33,278 bases of DNA from an uncultured Colwellia sp. (GCA_913020705.1 CAJWBY010000031.1:1-33278), one strand, 5' to 3'. Shown: positions 22,432 through 32,906, counted from the first letter of the stretch. Notes: generated from the letters alone by a model not told the origin. Program-made: numbers and translations.

Positions 22432-22917
22432 TCATGGTGTAAAAGGTAACCGAATAAAGTTACTACCGCCACACGAAAAGCAGTCTGTTACGTCAGAGGC
22501 ATGACTATAAGTTATTTTTTCATGACAATTTTGGCACTCTAAAAAGCCAAATCCTATGAAATCACCACTTTGGTATTCTCCTCGATGTTTAGCGTCATCA
22601 TCAAATTCTGACCATTCAACTTGTGACTTGTCTGTAATGGCTTGCATATTATTCCAGAATGATTCATTTAACAGACCCAAATAGAGAGAATCTTTAACAT
22701 GTATTTCATTTTGTTGTATGAATTCACTGATATCAAAACGTAAGTTATCAACGAACTGTTTAACTTTATCTTCAGGTAATTTTTCTGCGGCGTGAAGATA
22801 TAATTTACTTTGCGCGACCTTTTCAACAATATCAGTAATCTCATGCTGGTTAACATCCTCAGCCCATGTCACTAATGCTTGATAAAGATCTTGAAAGACA
22901 CTATTTTTTGATTTCAT
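22432..22917 (-). CDS. ybeL: YbeL-family zinc-ribbon protein (DUF1451)
   Basis: The 161-residue protein has a helical N-terminal part (about 1-90) and a C-terminal zinc ribbon with two CxxC pairs, CQNC and CFSC (about 129-151), preceded by the conserved GEYQSGDFIGFGFLECQ. This matches the DUF1451 family typified by E. coli YbeL, whose role is not established. It sits back to back with leuS, as ybeL sits next to leuS in E. coli, which supports orthology. The AAGGAG ribosome-binding site seven bases before the ATG is strong. The 120-base gap to the downstream Lon-like gene shows no terminator, so co-transcription is possible. Confidence 0.9.
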   Translation of the reverse strand: MKSKNSVFQDLYQALVTWAEDVNQHEITDIVEKVAQSKLYLHAAEKLPEDKVKQFVDNLRFDISEFIQQNEIHVKDSLYLGLLNESFWNNMQAITDKSQVEWSEFDDDAKHRGEYQSGDFIGFGFLECQNCHEKITYSHASDVTDCFSCGGSNFIRLPFTP

Positions 22918-23023
22918 AACGCACTCCTTGACAAGTTATTAGTAAAGTATAGGTATAATTCAATTTATAAAAAAATTAATCATATAAAACTTGTCGAAAC
23001 TAACTCATCTCTGAAACAGTATC

Positions 23024-23053
23024 TTGAAGTGGGACAGGTATATAAGGTATTCT
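23024..23053 (+). promoter_or_regulatory. Candidate promoter of the leuS operon
   Basis: TTGAAG (23024-23029) and TATTCT (23048-23053) are 18 bases apart in the 225-base gap between divergent ybeL and leuS. The implied leader is about 80 bases. I see no T-box or leucine-rich leader peptide. Confidence 0.35.
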
Positions 23054-23142
23054 ATCGCCATTATTTATATTCGTTCATGATCGCGGTCAATTTCTATCGA
23101 CAAGCTAATGAACCCACATTCTAAGTGTTTGAGAAATCTTTA

Positions 23143-25746
23143 ATGGAATCCATTTACAATCCCCAAGCTATCGAAGCGCAAGTTCAAGAATTTTGGACTG
23201 AAAACAAAACTTTTAAAGCCGAAGAAAAGCCCGGTCAAGAAAAATTCTACTGTCTTGCTATGTTCCCTTACCCAAGTGGACGTTTACATATGGGACACGT
23301 GCGTAACTATAGTTTAGGCGACGTTATTTCTCGTTATCAACGCTTGCAAGGTAAAAATGTTATGCAACCTATGGGTTGGGATGCATTTGGTTTACCTGCG
23401 GAAAACGCAGCGATAAAAAATAAAACAGCCCCCGCAAAATGGACCTATGAAAATATTGATTACATGCGTAACCAATTAAAGTCATTAGGTTTTGCTTACG
23501 ACTGGAGCCGTGAATTAGCCACTTGTAAAAAAGACTATTATAAGTGGGAACAATGGTTCTTCACGCAGCTTTATGAAAAAGGTCTAGTTTACAAAAAAAA
23601 TGCTACGGTGAATTGGGATCCTGTTGACCAAACAGTCTTAGCCAATGAACAAGTAATAGACGGGCGCGGTTGGCGCTCTGGCGCAATTGTTGAACGTAAA
23701 GAAATTCCGCAGTGGTTTATTAAGATCACTGATTACGCTGAAGAATTATTAACTGATTTAGACCAACTAACTGAGTGGCCTGAACAAGTTAAAACCATGC
23801 AGCGGAATTGGATTGGTCGTAGCGAAGGCGTTGAAATGACTTTCCAAGTAGAAGGTACAAATGAAAGTTTTGATATCTACACTACCCGCCCAGATACATT
23901 AATGGGGGTAACTTACGTTGCCCTTGCTGCTCAACATCCGCTTGCTTTAGCTGCTGCGAAAAACAACAGTGCGTTAAGTGACTTTATTGCAGAATGTAAA
24001 ACCAATAAATCTACCGAAGCTGATATGGCGACGATGGAGAAAAAAGGTGCTGATACTGGCCTTAAAGCTATTCACCCATTAACAGGAGAAATTGTTCCTG
24101 TTTGGGCGGCAAACTTTGTATTAATGGATTACGGCTCAGGTGCAGTAATGTCTGTACCTGGACATGATCAACGTGACTATGAATTTGCTACTAAATATGG
24201 TTTAGAAATTAAACAAGTTATTGCAGGCTCAGACGATGACGATATCGCTACAGCCGCAATTACTGAGAAAGGTAAACTTATCAATTCTGGAGAGTTTGAT
24301 GGTTTAAATTTCAAAAAAGCATTTAAAGCTATCGCTTACAAATTATCAACTGAAGATAAAGGTAAAATAAAAGTAAATTACCGTTTACGTGACTGGGGCG
24401 TTTCACGCCAACGTTATTGGGGCACACCAATTCCAATGGTGCACTTAGCCAACGGAGAGTCTGCCGCTGTACCACTTGACCAACTTCCGGTGGAGCTACC
24501 TGAAGATGTGATAATGAATGGTGTAACTTCTCCTATCAAAGACAACCCAGAGTGGGCTAAAACAACTCACAACGGTGAAGAAGCTTTCCGTGAAACAGAT
24601 ACCTTCGATACTTTTATGGAATCGTCTTGGTATTACGCGCGCTATTGTTCACCAAACGACGATACACAAATGCTTGATCCTGAAAAAGCTAATTACTGGC
24701 TTCCAGTTGATCAATACATTGGTGGTATTGAGCACGCTATTTTACATTTACTCTATGCACGATTTTTCCATAAATTATTACGTGACGCCGGTTTAGTAAA
24801 CTGTGATGAACCGTTCAAAAAGTTATTATGTCAAGGTATGGTATTAGCCGACACTTATTATCGAGAAGCAGAAAATGGTGCTCAAGACTGGGTATCTCCA
24901 GCAGATGTTGACGTTGAACGCGACGAAAAAGGCAATGTTATCGCGGCTGTAAGTAAGCTTGATGGCCAACCAGTAATTTCTGCTGGTATGAGTAAAATGT
25001 CAAAGTCAAAAAATAACGGCATAGACCCTCAAGAAGTTATCGGTAAATATGGTGCAGACACTGTACGTTTATTTATTATGTTTACCTCACCACCAGAGCA
25101 AACCCTAGAATGGTCTGACTCAGGCGTTGAGGGTGCACATCGCTTCTTGAAACGTGTTTGGAAACTCGCTTTTGACTTTAGTGAACTTGTTAAAGAACAC
25201 GGGACAGTCCCAGCGTTAACAGAATTAACATTAAATGCTTCACAGAAAACATTACGTCGTGAATTGCATAAAACTATTGCTAAAGTAAGTGATGATATAG
25301 GGCGTAGAAATACATTCAATACGGCTATTGCTTCAATAATGGAATTAATGAACCATTTATCAAAAGCGCAGTTAGAGAGCGCTGAAGATAGAGCCGTAAT
25401 GCAAGAGGCTGTTCGTGCTGTAATTATCATGCTTACACCTATTACTCCTCACATGTGTCATGAAATATGGAAAACATTAGGTGACGCGAATAGTAATAAC
25501 GCATCAATTGAAGAGGCATCTTGGCCAATAGTTGACGAGAGTGCTTTAGTAGAAGATGAGAAGTTAATCATTGTTCAAGTCAACGGTAAAGTACGTGCAA
25601 AAATTACCGTATCAGCAACAGCAAGCAAAGAAGAAGTAGAAGCATTAGGTTTAAGCGATGAAACAGTTGCCCGCTTTACGGATGAAAAAACCGTGCGTAA
25701 AGTTATTTACATACCGGGTAAGCTTTTAAACATTGTTGCCAACTAA
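23143..25746 (+). CDS. leuS: Leucyl-tRNA synthetase
   Basis: This class I synthetase charges tRNA-Leu with leucine. From ATG 23143 it is 867 residues, close to E. coli LeuRS (860). The HIGH-type motif is HMGH (49-52) within [16 protein letters not shown], the KMSKS loop is at 618-622, and between them lies the connective-peptide-1 editing domain with the TTRPDTLMG block. The C-terminal anticodon-binding and tRNA-binding parts end in [13 protein letters not shown] and [16 protein letters not shown] at 23125 would add six residues; the ATG fits the family N-terminus and has a GAGAA site upstream. It heads the operon leuS-lptE-holA-nadD, as in E. coli. Confidence 0.98.
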   Translation: MESIYNPQAIEAQVQEFWTENKTFKAEEKPGQEKFYCLAMFPYPSGRLHMGHVRNYSLGDVISRYQRLQGKNVMQPMGWDAFGLPAENAAIKNKTAPAKWTYENIDYMRNQLKSLGFAYDWSRELATCKKDYYKWEQWFFTQLYEKGLVYKKNATVNWDPVDQTVLANEQVIDGRGWRSGAIVERKEIPQWFIKITDYAEELLTDLDQLTEWPEQVKTMQRNWIGRSEGVEMTFQVEGTNESFDIYTTRPDTLMGVTYVALAAQHPLALAAAKNNSALSDFIAECKTNKSTEADMATMEKKGADTGLKAIHPLTGEIVPVWAANFVLMDYGSGAVMSVPGHDQRDYEFATKYGLEIKQVIAGSDDDDIATAAITEKGKLINSGEFDGLNFKKAFKAIAYKLSTEDKGKIKVNYRLRDWGVSRQRYWGTPIPMVHLANGESAAVPLDQLPVELPEDVIMNGVTSPIKDNPEWAKTTHNGEEAFRETDTFDTFMESSWYYARYCSPNDDTQMLDPEKANYWLPVDQYIGGIEHAILHLLYARFFHKLLRDAGLVNCDEPFKKLLCQGMVLADTYYREAENGAQDWVSPADVDVERDEKGNVIAAVSKLDGQPVISAGMSKMSKSKNNGIDPQEVIGKYGADTVRLFIMFTSPPEQTLEWSDSGVEGAHRFLKRVWKLAFDFSELVKEHGTVPALTELTLNASQKTLRRELHKTIAKVSDDIGRRNTFNTAIASIMELMNHLSKAQLESAEDRAVMQEAVRAVIIMLTPITPHMCHEIWKTLGDANSNNASIEEASWPIVDESALVEDEKLIIVQVNGKVRAKITVSATASKEEVEALGLSDETVARFTDEKTVRKVIYIPGKLLNIVAN

Positions 25747-25764
25747 TATTCTAAAGGGCCTAAA

Positions 25765-26286
25765 ATGAGCTACATGCAAAGATCACAAACAAAATACAAA
25801 GCATATTCAGTTATTGCTGTAATAGCTTTCTTAACCTTGTTTATATCAAGCTGTGGCTTTCATTTGCGAGGAGACTATTTAATGTCTCCCCAATTGAAAA
25901 CCTTACATCTAAGCTCCGCAGATAAATTTGGTGAATTAACACGCCAAGTCAAACAACACTTGAGTATAAATAGTATCAAGTTAGTGCCTAATGCCACAAA
26001 AGATATTCCTCAATTACGACTCTTAAAAGATAGTTTAAATCGTCGTACGCTGTCCGTTTTCCCAAATGGGCAAGTAGCAGAATACGAATTAATTTATTCG
26101 GTTCGTTATCAACTGGCCATTTCTGCTAACGATATACGTTCGTTCGAGTTTGAGCTTAACCGCGATTATCAAGATGATCCCAATGTTGCTTTAGCTAAAA
26201 GTCGCGAACTCGATTTAATGCTCAGTGAAATGCGTAAAGAAGCCGCGAATAAAATTTTACGTGACCTGTCTACGATAATAATCTAA
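25765..26286 (+). CDS. lptE: LPS-assembly lipoprotein LptE
   Basis: The 173-residue lipoprotein has a signal peptide with lipobox ISSC (Cys30) followed directly by the family hallmark CGFHLRGDY. LptE plugs the LptD beta-barrel in the outer membrane and helps insert lipopolysaccharide. The middle part is alternating strands and two helices, ending in LMLSEMRKEAANKILRDL, as in other LptE proteins. It starts 18 bases after leuS with AAAGGG upstream and its stop shares one base with the holA start (TAATG), so translation is coupled. Confidence 0.95.
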   Translation: MSYMQRSQTKYKAYSVIAVIAFLTLFISSCGFHLRGDYLMSPQLKTLHLSSADKFGELTRQVKQHLSINSIKLVPNATKDIPQLRLLKDSLNRRTLSVFPNGQVAEYELIYSVRYQLAISANDIRSFEFELNRDYQDDPNVALAKSRELDLMLSEMRKEAANKILRDLSTIII

Positions 26287-27329
26287 TGCGTATCTATCAT
26301 AACCAATTAACTCAATCGCTCAATCAAGGCTTTAAGCCTGTGTGGTTAATTTTTGGTGATGAACCTTGGCAAAAAAACGACAGCCTAAATATCATAAAAC
26401 AACATTGTGAGCAGCAAGGTTTCAGTGAGATTATTCGCTTTAGTGCCGATGATAAGTTTGATTGGAATTTATTAGTCGAAGAATATCAAGCGATGAGCTT
26501 ATTTGCCGCTCAACGCATTATTGAAATAGAACTGGTAACAGGTAAATTAGCTGAAACAGGTAGTAAAATATTACTTAAACTCAGTGAAAATTTTCACGCT
26601 GACGTTCAACTTATCTTTCATGGTCCTAAAATTGATGCCTCAGGCCAAAAACGCAAATGGTTTAAAACCTTAGAAAAACTGGGTTGTTTTTTACCACTTT
26701 ATGATATCGAAGGTCGTCAGCTTCAACAGTGGTTAAATCAGCAAATAAAACAGCAACAATTAAATGTTCATCAAGATGTTCTCCCACTGATGATAGAGTT
26801 ATTTGAAGGAAACTTACCTGCTTTAGAGCAAGAGTTACAAAAATTTTCATTGTTGTTTGGCTCTCAACTAATCTCTTGTGAAGATGCAGAAAAATTACTC
26901 ATCAAACAGGCTAAGTTTACTTCTTTTCAAGTCGTTGATACTTTACTCAGTGGTAACCTCACTAAATGTATTAGTATGCTGGATCAGCTGCAACACGAAG
27001 GTTCGGCCATCGGGCAACTTGTTTGGGTCATTCATAAAGAGATTGCGCAACTGTCAGCAATGTTAGAACAGCTTGAACAAGGTGAGAGTATTAACAATCT
27101 TTATAAAAAATATCGTATATGGGATAAAAAGAAACCCCTCTACCAACACGCACTGAATAATATTACTCGCGATAATATTAGCCAAGCTCAAGCGCGTTTA
27201 GCGCAGACAGACTTGATCAGTAAAACCAGTAGTGATTTTAACCCATTTATATTATTAGCGGATGTTTGTATCAGTCTATATCATGGTCAAACCACAAAAA
27301 AATTCAATTTAGATTATGAGTTCGGATAA
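26286..27329 (+). CDS. holA: DNA polymerase III delta subunit
   Basis: The 347-residue protein is the delta subunit of the clamp loader, which opens the beta clamp. Recognisable are the N-terminal LTQSLNQGFKPVWLIFGDEP, the IIEIELVTGK region, LIFHGPKIDASGQKRKWF and the C-terminal helical collar domain with LQHEGSAIGQLVWVIHKEI. The length matches E. coli HolA (343). It overlaps lptE by one base and nadD by 14 bases. Confidence 0.95.
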   Translation: MRIYHNQLTQSLNQGFKPVWLIFGDEPWQKNDSLNIIKQHCEQQGFSEIIRFSADDKFDWNLLVEEYQAMSLFAAQRIIEIELVTGKLAETGSKILLKLSENFHADVQLIFHGPKIDASGQKRKWFKTLEKLGCFLPLYDIEGRQLQQWLNQQIKQQQLNVHQDVLPLMIELFEGNLPALEQELQKFSLLFGSQLISCEDAEKLLIKQAKFTSFQVVDTLLSGNLTKCISMLDQLQHEGSAIGQLVWVIHKEIAQLSAMLEQLEQGESINNLYKKYRIWDKKKPLYQHALNNITRDNISQAQARLAQTDLISKTSSDFNPFILLADVCISLYHGQTTKKFNLDYEFG

Positions 27330-27984
27330 GCCAATACAAACAACTAAGAAAAACATCGTGATTATGGGGGGCACTTTTGACCCTATTCATAATGGTCATA
27401 TAGAAACAGCCAGAGAAACAGCGATATGGCTTAATGTAGATAAACTGTTTCTATTACCCGCACATATTCCCCCTCATAAAAACTCAACCACAGCGAATGC
27501 TTTACACCGTGAAACTATGGTAAGCATAATTTGTCAGCAGTATCCTTTATTTCAACTCGACAATCGTGAGTTAAAGCGCCAAAGCTCTTCGTATACAGTG
27601 ACAAGTTTACAAGAAATTAAGCAAGAACAACCTGAAAGTACAATATTTTTTATCATAGGCATGGACTCTCTACTTAGTTTTACGACTTGGCATCAGTGGG
27701 AAAAAATTCTAACGCTTTGTCATATTGTTGTGAACATTCGCCCTGGCTATGAATTAAATGAAATTAATATGGCTACCAAACAATTATTACAAGCACATCA
27801 AATCCAAGATCTCAAAGAAATAAAACAACAAGAGACAGGGAAAATTATTTTCCATCAAAACCAGTCGCTTAATATTTCTTCAAGTGAAATTCGTCAGCAT
27901 TTATTGGAGAATAAATACAATAATAAGCAATTACCGAAATGCATACATAACTATATTATTCAAGAAAATCTCTATCAAGAATAA
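27316..27984 (+). CDS. nadD: Nicotinate-nucleotide adenylyltransferase
   Basis: NadD transfers AMP from ATP to nicotinate mononucleotide, giving deamido-NAD. The 222-residue protein shows the nucleotidyltransferase motif GGTFDPIHNGH (18-28), the substrate segment LLPAHIPPHK, FFIIGMDSLLSFTTWHQWE and the C-terminal ISSSEIRQHL. The ATG at 27316 lies inside the end of holA (14-base overlap) with a weak ribosome-binding site; later starts at GTG 27358 or ATG 27364 would still keep the active site but shorten the N-terminus to an unusual degree. It is the last gene of the leuS operon; 69 bases separate it from rsfS. Confidence 0.95.
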   Translation: MSSDKPIQTTKKNIVIMGGTFDPIHNGHIETARETAIWLNVDKLFLLPAHIPPHKNSTTANALHRETMVSIICQQYPLFQLDNRELKRQSSSYTVTSLQEIKQEQPESTIFFIIGMDSLLSFTTWHQWEKILTLCHIVVNIRPGYELNEINMATKQLLQAHQIQDLKEIKQQETGKIIFHQNQSLNISSSEIRQHLLENKYNNKQLPKCIHNYIIQENLYQE

Positions 27985-28053
27985 CTTCATAGTTACGCGC
28001 AGAAAAAATAATGATATTATAGCGCATTACTTTTTAGACTAAGAGAAATTCCC

Positions 28054-28371
28054 TTGCAAGTTGAAGCGTTAAAAGCATTTGTTATTGAAAAACTAGAAGA
28101 AATTAAAGGTCGTGACATTACGATTTTAGACATTGGTAAAAAATCAGGTTTTGCTGATTATATGGTTGTCTGTTCAGGTAACTCAAATCGTCATGTTAAA
28201 TCTATTGCACAATCAGTTGCTATCGAATGTCGCGCTGCAGGTATTGAACCATTGGGTATTGAAGGTAATGACGTTGGTGAGTGGGCGTTAGTTGATTTAA
28301 GCAGCATAATTGTTCACGTAATGACAGACGAAATTCGTGACCGTTATCAGCTAGAAGAATTGTGGAACTAA
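28054..28371 (+). CDS. rsfS: Ribosomal silencing factor RsfS
   Basis: RsfS (YbeB) binds ribosomal protein uL14 on the 50S subunit and blocks joining with the 30S subunit when nutrients are short. The 105-residue product has exactly the length of E. coli RsfS and the same blocks: VIEKLEEIKGRDITILDI, MVVCSGNSNRHVKSIAQSV, GIEPLGIEGND and the ending IIVHVMTDEIRDRYQLEELW. This agreement supports the TTG start, which has AGAGAAA eight bases upstream. It begins the second cluster rsfS-rlmH-mrdA-mrdB-rlpA. A TATTAT box at 28015-28020 may be its promoter. Confidence 0.95.
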   Translation: MQVEALKAFVIEKLEEIKGRDITILDIGKKSGFADYMVVCSGNSNRHVKSIAQSVAIECRAAGIEPLGIEGNDVGEWALVDLSSIIVHVMTDEIRDRYQLEELWN

Positions 28372-28399
28372 ACTAATAGTGAAAGTTAACTAAACTATT

Positions 28400-28870
28400 A
28401 TGCGACTTACCTTATATGCTGTTGGCAATAAAATGCCAGCTTGGGTTACCCAAGGATTTAACGAATATTGTCGCCGTTTCCCTCGCGATATGTCGTTTCA
28501 TTTAGTAGAAATTACGCCTGGTAAGCGCGGTAAAAATGCTGATATTGCTCGTATTCTAGAAAAAGAAGGCGAATTATTATTAAGTGCAATCCCCAAAGGT
28601 AATCGAATAGTTACGCTTGAAGTGGAAGGCAAACCGTGGACAACACCGCAACTTGCCAAGCAACTAGAGCGTTGGCAACTAGACAGTCGAGATGTAGCCC
28701 TATTGATAGGCGGACCTGAAGGTTTAGCACCATCTTGTATTAAAGCATCAGAACAAAAATGGTCTTTATCTCCACTCACTTTACCGCATCCTATGGTTCG
28801 TATTGTTGTGGCTGAAAGTTTATATCGAGCTTGGAGCATCAACAATAACCATCCGTATCACCGAGAATAG
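28400..28870 (+). CDS. rlmH: 23S rRNA (pseudouridine1915-N3)-methyltransferase
   Basis: RlmH is a small SPOUT methyltransferase acting on pseudouridine 1915 in helix 69 of 23S rRNA in assembled 70S ribosomes. The 156-residue protein matches E. coli RlmH (155): [20 protein letters not shown], the SAM-knot segment [11 protein letters not shown], and the C-terminal [20 protein letters not shown] with NHPYHRE. It starts 28 bases after rsfS, keeping the enteric gene order. Confidence 0.97.
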   Translation: MRLTLYAVGNKMPAWVTQGFNEYCRRFPRDMSFHLVEITPGKRGKNADIARILEKEGELLLSAIPKGNRIVTLEVEGKPWTTPQLAKQLERWQLDSRDVALLIGGPEGLAPSCIKASEQKWSLSPLTLPHPMVRIVVAESLYRAWSINNNHPYHRE

Positions 28871-28888
28871 CTATGAACGAGAGTAACC

Positions 28889-30901
28889 GTGGCATCGAAT
28901 AAACGTGTTGCTATTCGTAATCATTCAGCAGAGGCCAATCTATTTGCCCGCAGAACTTTCATCGCATTTATCGGTGTTTTGGTATTACTGTTAATTTTAT
29001 TTAGCAATATTTACGATTTAGAAATTAACTCTTACGAAAAATATCAAACACGTTCTAATTCCAATCGAATCAAACTTCTACCTGTAGCACCAAACCGTGG
29101 ACTCATTTACGACCGAAATGGTGTTTTACTCGCTGAGAATAAACCTGTTTATTCCTTAGAGATAATTGCTGAACAAACGACTGACTTAGAAAAACATATT
29201 TTTGAGGTGAGTGATTTACTCGATATCAGCGAAGATAAGCAAAAAAAATTATTTACAGCACTAAAAAGCAAACGACGATTTAAACCAATAGAACTCCATT
29301 CAAGATTAAGCGCCCAACAAGTCGCACTTTTTTCAGTTAATCAACATCGCTTCCCAGGATTTTTTATAGATGCTCGTCTCAAGCGTTATTATCCCTTTGG
29401 TGACTTAACCACTCATTCACTGGGTTATGTTGCTCGTATTAACAGTGATGATTCAATTCGTTTAGCCGAGAAAAATTTATCTGAAGACTATGCAGCAACA
29501 CGTAATATAGGAAAACTTGGCTTAGAAAAATATTATGAAGATTTATTACATGGCACGATTGGTCACCAAGAAGTAGAAATAAATAGCCAAGGCCGAGTGA
29601 TCAGAACACTCGATTACACTCCTCCTATTTCGGGTCAAAACTTAACCATAAGCATAGACATCGAATTGCAAATGATAGCGAAACGCTCACTAGCTGGTAA
29701 ACGTGGTGCAGTAGTAGCAATGGATCCACGCAGCGGTGAAATATTAGCCATGTATTCAAATCCAAGTTACGACGGTAACTTATTTGTTCATGGGATAAGT
29801 TCTAAAAATTATAAAAAATTGCTTAACCCAAAAAACAATAGACCACTACTTAACCGCAGTGTTCAAGGTTATCCCCCGGCCTCAACAGTGAAACCATTAC
29901 TCGGCTTAACTGGTTTGGAAGCTGGCGTTATAACCCAAGAATCTCGTTATTATGATCCCGGTTGGTTTCAACTTGAAGGCCTTGAACGTAAACATCGAGA
30001 TTGGTGGGCACCTGGCCATGGTTGGGTAAATCTAAATGACGCGATAGAACATTCATGTAACGTTTTTTTCTATAACTTAGCGGTTAGACTCGACATTGAT
30101 AACATTACTAATATGATGGAAAAGTTTGGTTTTGGTGACTTGACCGGCATTGATATTTGGGAAGATAAGCGCGCTATTTTACCGGGAAGAGAAGCCAAGC
30201 GTAGCAGATATAATCAACCTTGGTATACGGGAGATACAGTTAACGTTGGCATTGGACAAGGTTTGTGGACAGTAACCCCTTTACAACTAGCACAAGCTAT
30301 TTCTATTTTAGCGAATAAAGGCGAGAAAAAAATACCACATTTTTTACGATCCAAAGCCAAAGCTGTAGTTATAAAATCCTTAAGCAATATAAACTCAGAA
30401 GAAAGTAGTACAACTTTTGAAAATAAAAATATTGTGACAGAAATTGTTAGTGAAACAGTCGAATTTGAAGATAAGCAACCAATTGTGCTAAAAGACTATA
30501 AGAATTGGAATATAGTCCTCGATGCAATGCATAATGCTGCTCAAAAAAAATACCCTGCTTTTCAAGGTGCTCGCTATGACGCAGCAGGGAAATCAGGCAC
30601 AGCTCAGCTAATATCAAAAAAACAAGATGAAGAATATGACGCGAAAGCTATCAAAGAAAAACAACGAAATAACGCAATGTTCGTCGTTTTCGCCCCATAT
30701 GAGAATCCAGAAATAGTGGTTTCTGTTGTTGTTGAAAATGTATTAGAAGGTGGCGGAGGGTTTAACGCTGCACCAGTAGCTCGACAGGTTTTGGATCAAT
30801 ATTTTGGTGACAGAGAAATAATCAGTAAAGATAAAAGTAAACATCCACAACATACTAATGTTTATGGTAATAAAAAAACTCAACAGTCAGGAAATAACTA
30901 G
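28889..30901 (+). CDS. mrdA: Penicillin-binding protein 2 (elongasome transpeptidase)
   Basis: PBP2 cross-links peptidoglycan during rod elongation together with RodA. The 670-residue protein has a short cytoplasmic tail, one membrane helix (about 22-45), a pedestal domain with PNRGLIYDRNGVLLAENKP, and a transpeptidase domain with the motifs STVK (Ser332 to Lys335, in PPASTVKP), SCN (in EHSCNVFFY) and KSGT (in AAGKSGTAQ). The GTG start has GAGAG six bases upstream; the ATG at 28873 is out of frame. It is longer than E. coli PBP2 (633), partly through a polar insert before the KSGT motif (about residues 495-535, SSTTFENKNIVTEI region). Its stop shares one base with the rodA start. Confidence 0.97.
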   Translation: MASNKRVAIRNHSAEANLFARRTFIAFIGVLVLLLILFSNIYDLEINSYEKYQTRSNSNRIKLLPVAPNRGLIYDRNGVLLAENKPVYSLEIIAEQTTDLEKHIFEVSDLLDISEDKQKKLFTALKSKRRFKPIELHSRLSAQQVALFSVNQHRFPGFFIDARLKRYYPFGDLTTHSLGYVARINSDDSIRLAEKNLSEDYAATRNIGKLGLEKYYEDLLHGTIGHQEVEINSQGRVIRTLDYTPPISGQNLTISIDIELQMIAKRSLAGKRGAVVAMDPRSGEILAMYSNPSYDGNLFVHGISSKNYKKLLNPKNNRPLLNRSVQGYPPASTVKPLLGLTGLEAGVITQESRYYDPGWFQLEGLERKHRDWWAPGHGWVNLNDAIEHSCNVFFYNLAVRLDIDNITNMMEKFGFGDLTGIDIWEDKRAILPGREAKRSRYNQPWYTGDTVNVGIGQGLWTVTPLQLAQAISILANKGEKKIPHFLRSKAKAVVIKSLSNINSEESSTTFENKNIVTEIVSETVEFEDKQPIVLKDYKNWNIVLDAMHNAAQKKYPAFQGARYDAAGKSGTAQLISKKQDEEYDAKAIKEKQRNNAMFVVFAPYENPEIVVSVVVENVLEGGGGFNAAPVARQVLDQYFGDREIISKDKSKHPQHTNVYGNKKTQQSGNN

Positions 30902-32016
30902 TGCAAAGCCATGGGTATGATCAACAAAAAAAGCGCAACTTTTGGCAAAGAATTCATATAGATCTCCCATTACTATTGTGTATTCTTGCCTTGATGGTTT
31001 TAGGCTTATTTGTTGTTTATAGTTCTGGTGGACAAGAAATGGCTATCGTCTATCGTCAAATAACACGTTTAGGCATTGCTTTATTAGTGATGTTTACCGT
31101 TGCACAAATCCCACCTCTCGTTTATCAAAAATGGGCAGTCCCAGTTTTTATTATGGGTTTATTACTTTTAAGTGCTGTTTTGTTATTTGGCCATGTAGGT
31201 AAAGGTGCACAACGTTGGTTAGATTTAGGTTTTATTAAATTTCAACCTTCAGAGGTAATGAAACTTATTGTGCCTATTATGATTGCGGCATATGTTAGCC
31301 AACAGAGTTTACCTGCAAAATTAAGTACTATAGTTATCGCTTTGATTTTGGTACTTTTACCGACAATTTTAATATTTGAACAACCAGATTTTGGCACCTC
31401 AATATTAATAGCAAGTTCAGGTATATTTGTTATTTTTCTTGCTGGTGTTAGCTGGAAACTTATTGGCGTTTGTACGGGCCTAGGATTAGGGTTCGCCCCA
31501 ATTTTATGGTTTTATTTATTAGGTTCTTATCAAAAACAAAGAGTGATTACGTTCTTAAATCCCGAACAAGACCCACTTGGCTCTGGATATCAAATAATCC
31601 AATCAAAAATAGCTATAGGTTCTGGCGGCTTTAGTGGCAAAGGCTGGCTTCAAGGTACTCAATCACAACTTGAATTTTTACCTGAGCGGCACACCGATTT
31701 TATTTTTGCTGTATTTAGTGAAGAGTTTGGCTTTATAGGTGTTGTTGCTTTACTCACTGTGTATTTACTTATTGTGATGCGAGGCCTGTGGATTTCAGTA
31801 AAAGCAGAACACGCTTTCACGAAATTATTAGCTGGAAGTATAACCTTAACGTTTTTCGTGTATGTCTTCGTAAATATCGGTATGGTATCAGGACTATTAC
31901 CCGTTGTAGGTGTCCCTTTACCCTTGGTAAGTTATGGTGGCACATCCATGGTGACATTACTGGCAGGTTTTGGCATTCTAATGGCTATAAGTACTCATAA
32001 GCGTTTTATTGCTTAA
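30901..32016 (+). CDS. mrdB: Peptidoglycan glycosyltransferase RodA
   Basis: RodA (SEDS family) polymerises lipid II into glycan strands during elongation as the partner of PBP2. The 371-residue protein has about ten membrane helices and the SEDS signatures FQPSEVMKL, LPERHTDFIFAVFSEEFGF (Asp266 corresponds to the catalytic Asp262 of E. coli RodA) and VPLPLVSYGGTSM. The GTG start overlaps the mrdA TAG by one base (TAGTG), so the two subunits are translationally coupled. Length equals the E. coli protein within one residue. Confidence 0.97.
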   Translation: MQSHGYDQQKKRNFWQRIHIDLPLLLCILALMVLGLFVVYSSGGQEMAIVYRQITRLGIALLVMFTVAQIPPLVYQKWAVPVFIMGLLLLSAVLLFGHVGKGAQRWLDLGFIKFQPSEVMKLIVPIMIAAYVSQQSLPAKLSTIVIALILVLLPTILIFEQPDFGTSILIASSGIFVIFLAGVSWKLIGVCTGLGLGFAPILWFYLLGSYQKQRVITFLNPEQDPLGSGYQIIQSKIAIGSGGFSGKGWLQGTQSQLEFLPERHTDFIFAVFSEEFGFIGVVALLTVYLLIVMRGLWISVKAEHAFTKLLAGSITLTFFVYVFVNIGMVSGLLPVVGVPLPLVSYGGTSMVTLLAGFGILMAISTHKRFIA

Positions 32017-32049
32017 ATTCACCGATAAAAATAATAAGATATAGAGACA

Positions 32050-32847
32050 GTGCCTCAAAATATTTCACTTATAATACTGCTGTTATTAATAACTGCTTGT
32101 AGTTCTAATTCCGGTCGCTATCAACAGAAAAATGATAGCACACCTACCCGTGTACCTACGGCAAGCGAACTTGTAGACATAACCCCAAGATCTGAACCTC
32201 ACAGCAGAGGCGGAAATAAAAGCCAATATAGCGTTCGTGGAAAAACGTATTCAGTTTTGAAGAGTGCAGAAAATTTCAGCCAAACAGGTACTGCTTCGTG
32301 GTACGGTAAAAAGTTCCATGGTCATTTAACCTCAAATGGCGAAATCTATAATATGTATACGATGAGTGCCGCTCATAAGAACCTCCCCTTACCTACTTAT
32401 TTAAAAGTGACTAACAATGCAAATAATAAATCGGTAATTGTACGTGTTAATGACCGAGGGCCTTTTCATGAAGACCGTATTATTGATTTATCTTACAGTG
32501 CCGCCTATAAAATTGGCATGATGAAAACAGGTGTCGCGAACGTAACCATTACTGCTATTACTGATTTTTCATTGCCAGATAATAAACAGATTATTTCATC
32601 TGACAAAACCTCTTCTAAAGAAAATGACCAACGTAAATATATTCAAGTATTTGCAACTAAAAATAAAGATTTAGCAGAAAAAACCGCCAAAGCATTACAA
32701 AGCTTATATCAATTAAATACTATTATTCCCCAGAACAATAAAATTTTTCGTGTACAAATCGGTCCAATTGACGACAATGAGCTGTTGAATAACATATTAA
32801 CTCGATTACAAAAATCAGGTTACCCTAAAGCATTTAGCCTAAAATAA
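32050..32847 (+). CDS. rlpA: RlpA septal/envelope lipoprotein with lytic transglycosylase domain
   Basis: The 265-residue lipoprotein has lipobox ITAC (Cys17), a disordered linker, a double-psi beta-barrel domain (about 76-170) and a C-terminal SPOR domain (about 194-265) that binds denuded glycans. The residues known to be needed for lytic transglycosylase activity in Pseudomonas RlpA (Glu120, His131, Asp157) have counterparts at Glu98, His109 and Asp135 with identical spacing, so an active enzyme is likely. The start is a GTG 33 bases after mrdB with AGAGA upstream. Confidence 0.95.
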   Translation: MPQNISLIILLLLITACSSNSGRYQQKNDSTPTRVPTASELVDITPRSEPHSRGGNKSQYSVRGKTYSVLKSAENFSQTGTASWYGKKFHGHLTSNGEIYNMYTMSAAHKNLPLPTYLKVTNNANNKSVIVRVNDRGPFHEDRIIDLSYSAAYKIGMMKTGVANVTITAITDFSLPDNKQIISSDKTSSKENDQRKYIQVFATKNKDLAEKTAKALQSLYQLNTIIPQNNKIFRVQIGPIDDNELLNNILTRLQKSGYPKAFSLK

Positions 32848-32897
32848 TTTCTCGTAACAAATTGGCCTAAAGCTGCGATAGTATTCACCTCTAAAAA

Positions 32898-32906
32898 TGG
32901 TATACT
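32898..32906 (+). promoter_or_regulatory. Extended -10 promoter of dacA
   Basis: TGG followed by TATACT forms an extended -10 element (32898-32906) with no clear -35 box. It lies 45 bases before the dacA ATG and suggests dacA has its own promoter besides read-through from rlpA. Confidence 0.5.

Noticed and set aside
22918..23142. T-box or leader-peptide attenuator before leuS
   Set aside because: No T-box consensus, no run of leucine codons and no terminator/antiterminator pair could be found in the gap.
27993..28020. Promoter for rsfS with TTACGC and TATTAT
   Set aside because: The -35 box matches consensus poorly; only the -10 box is convincing, so it is mentioned under rsfS but not listed as a feature.
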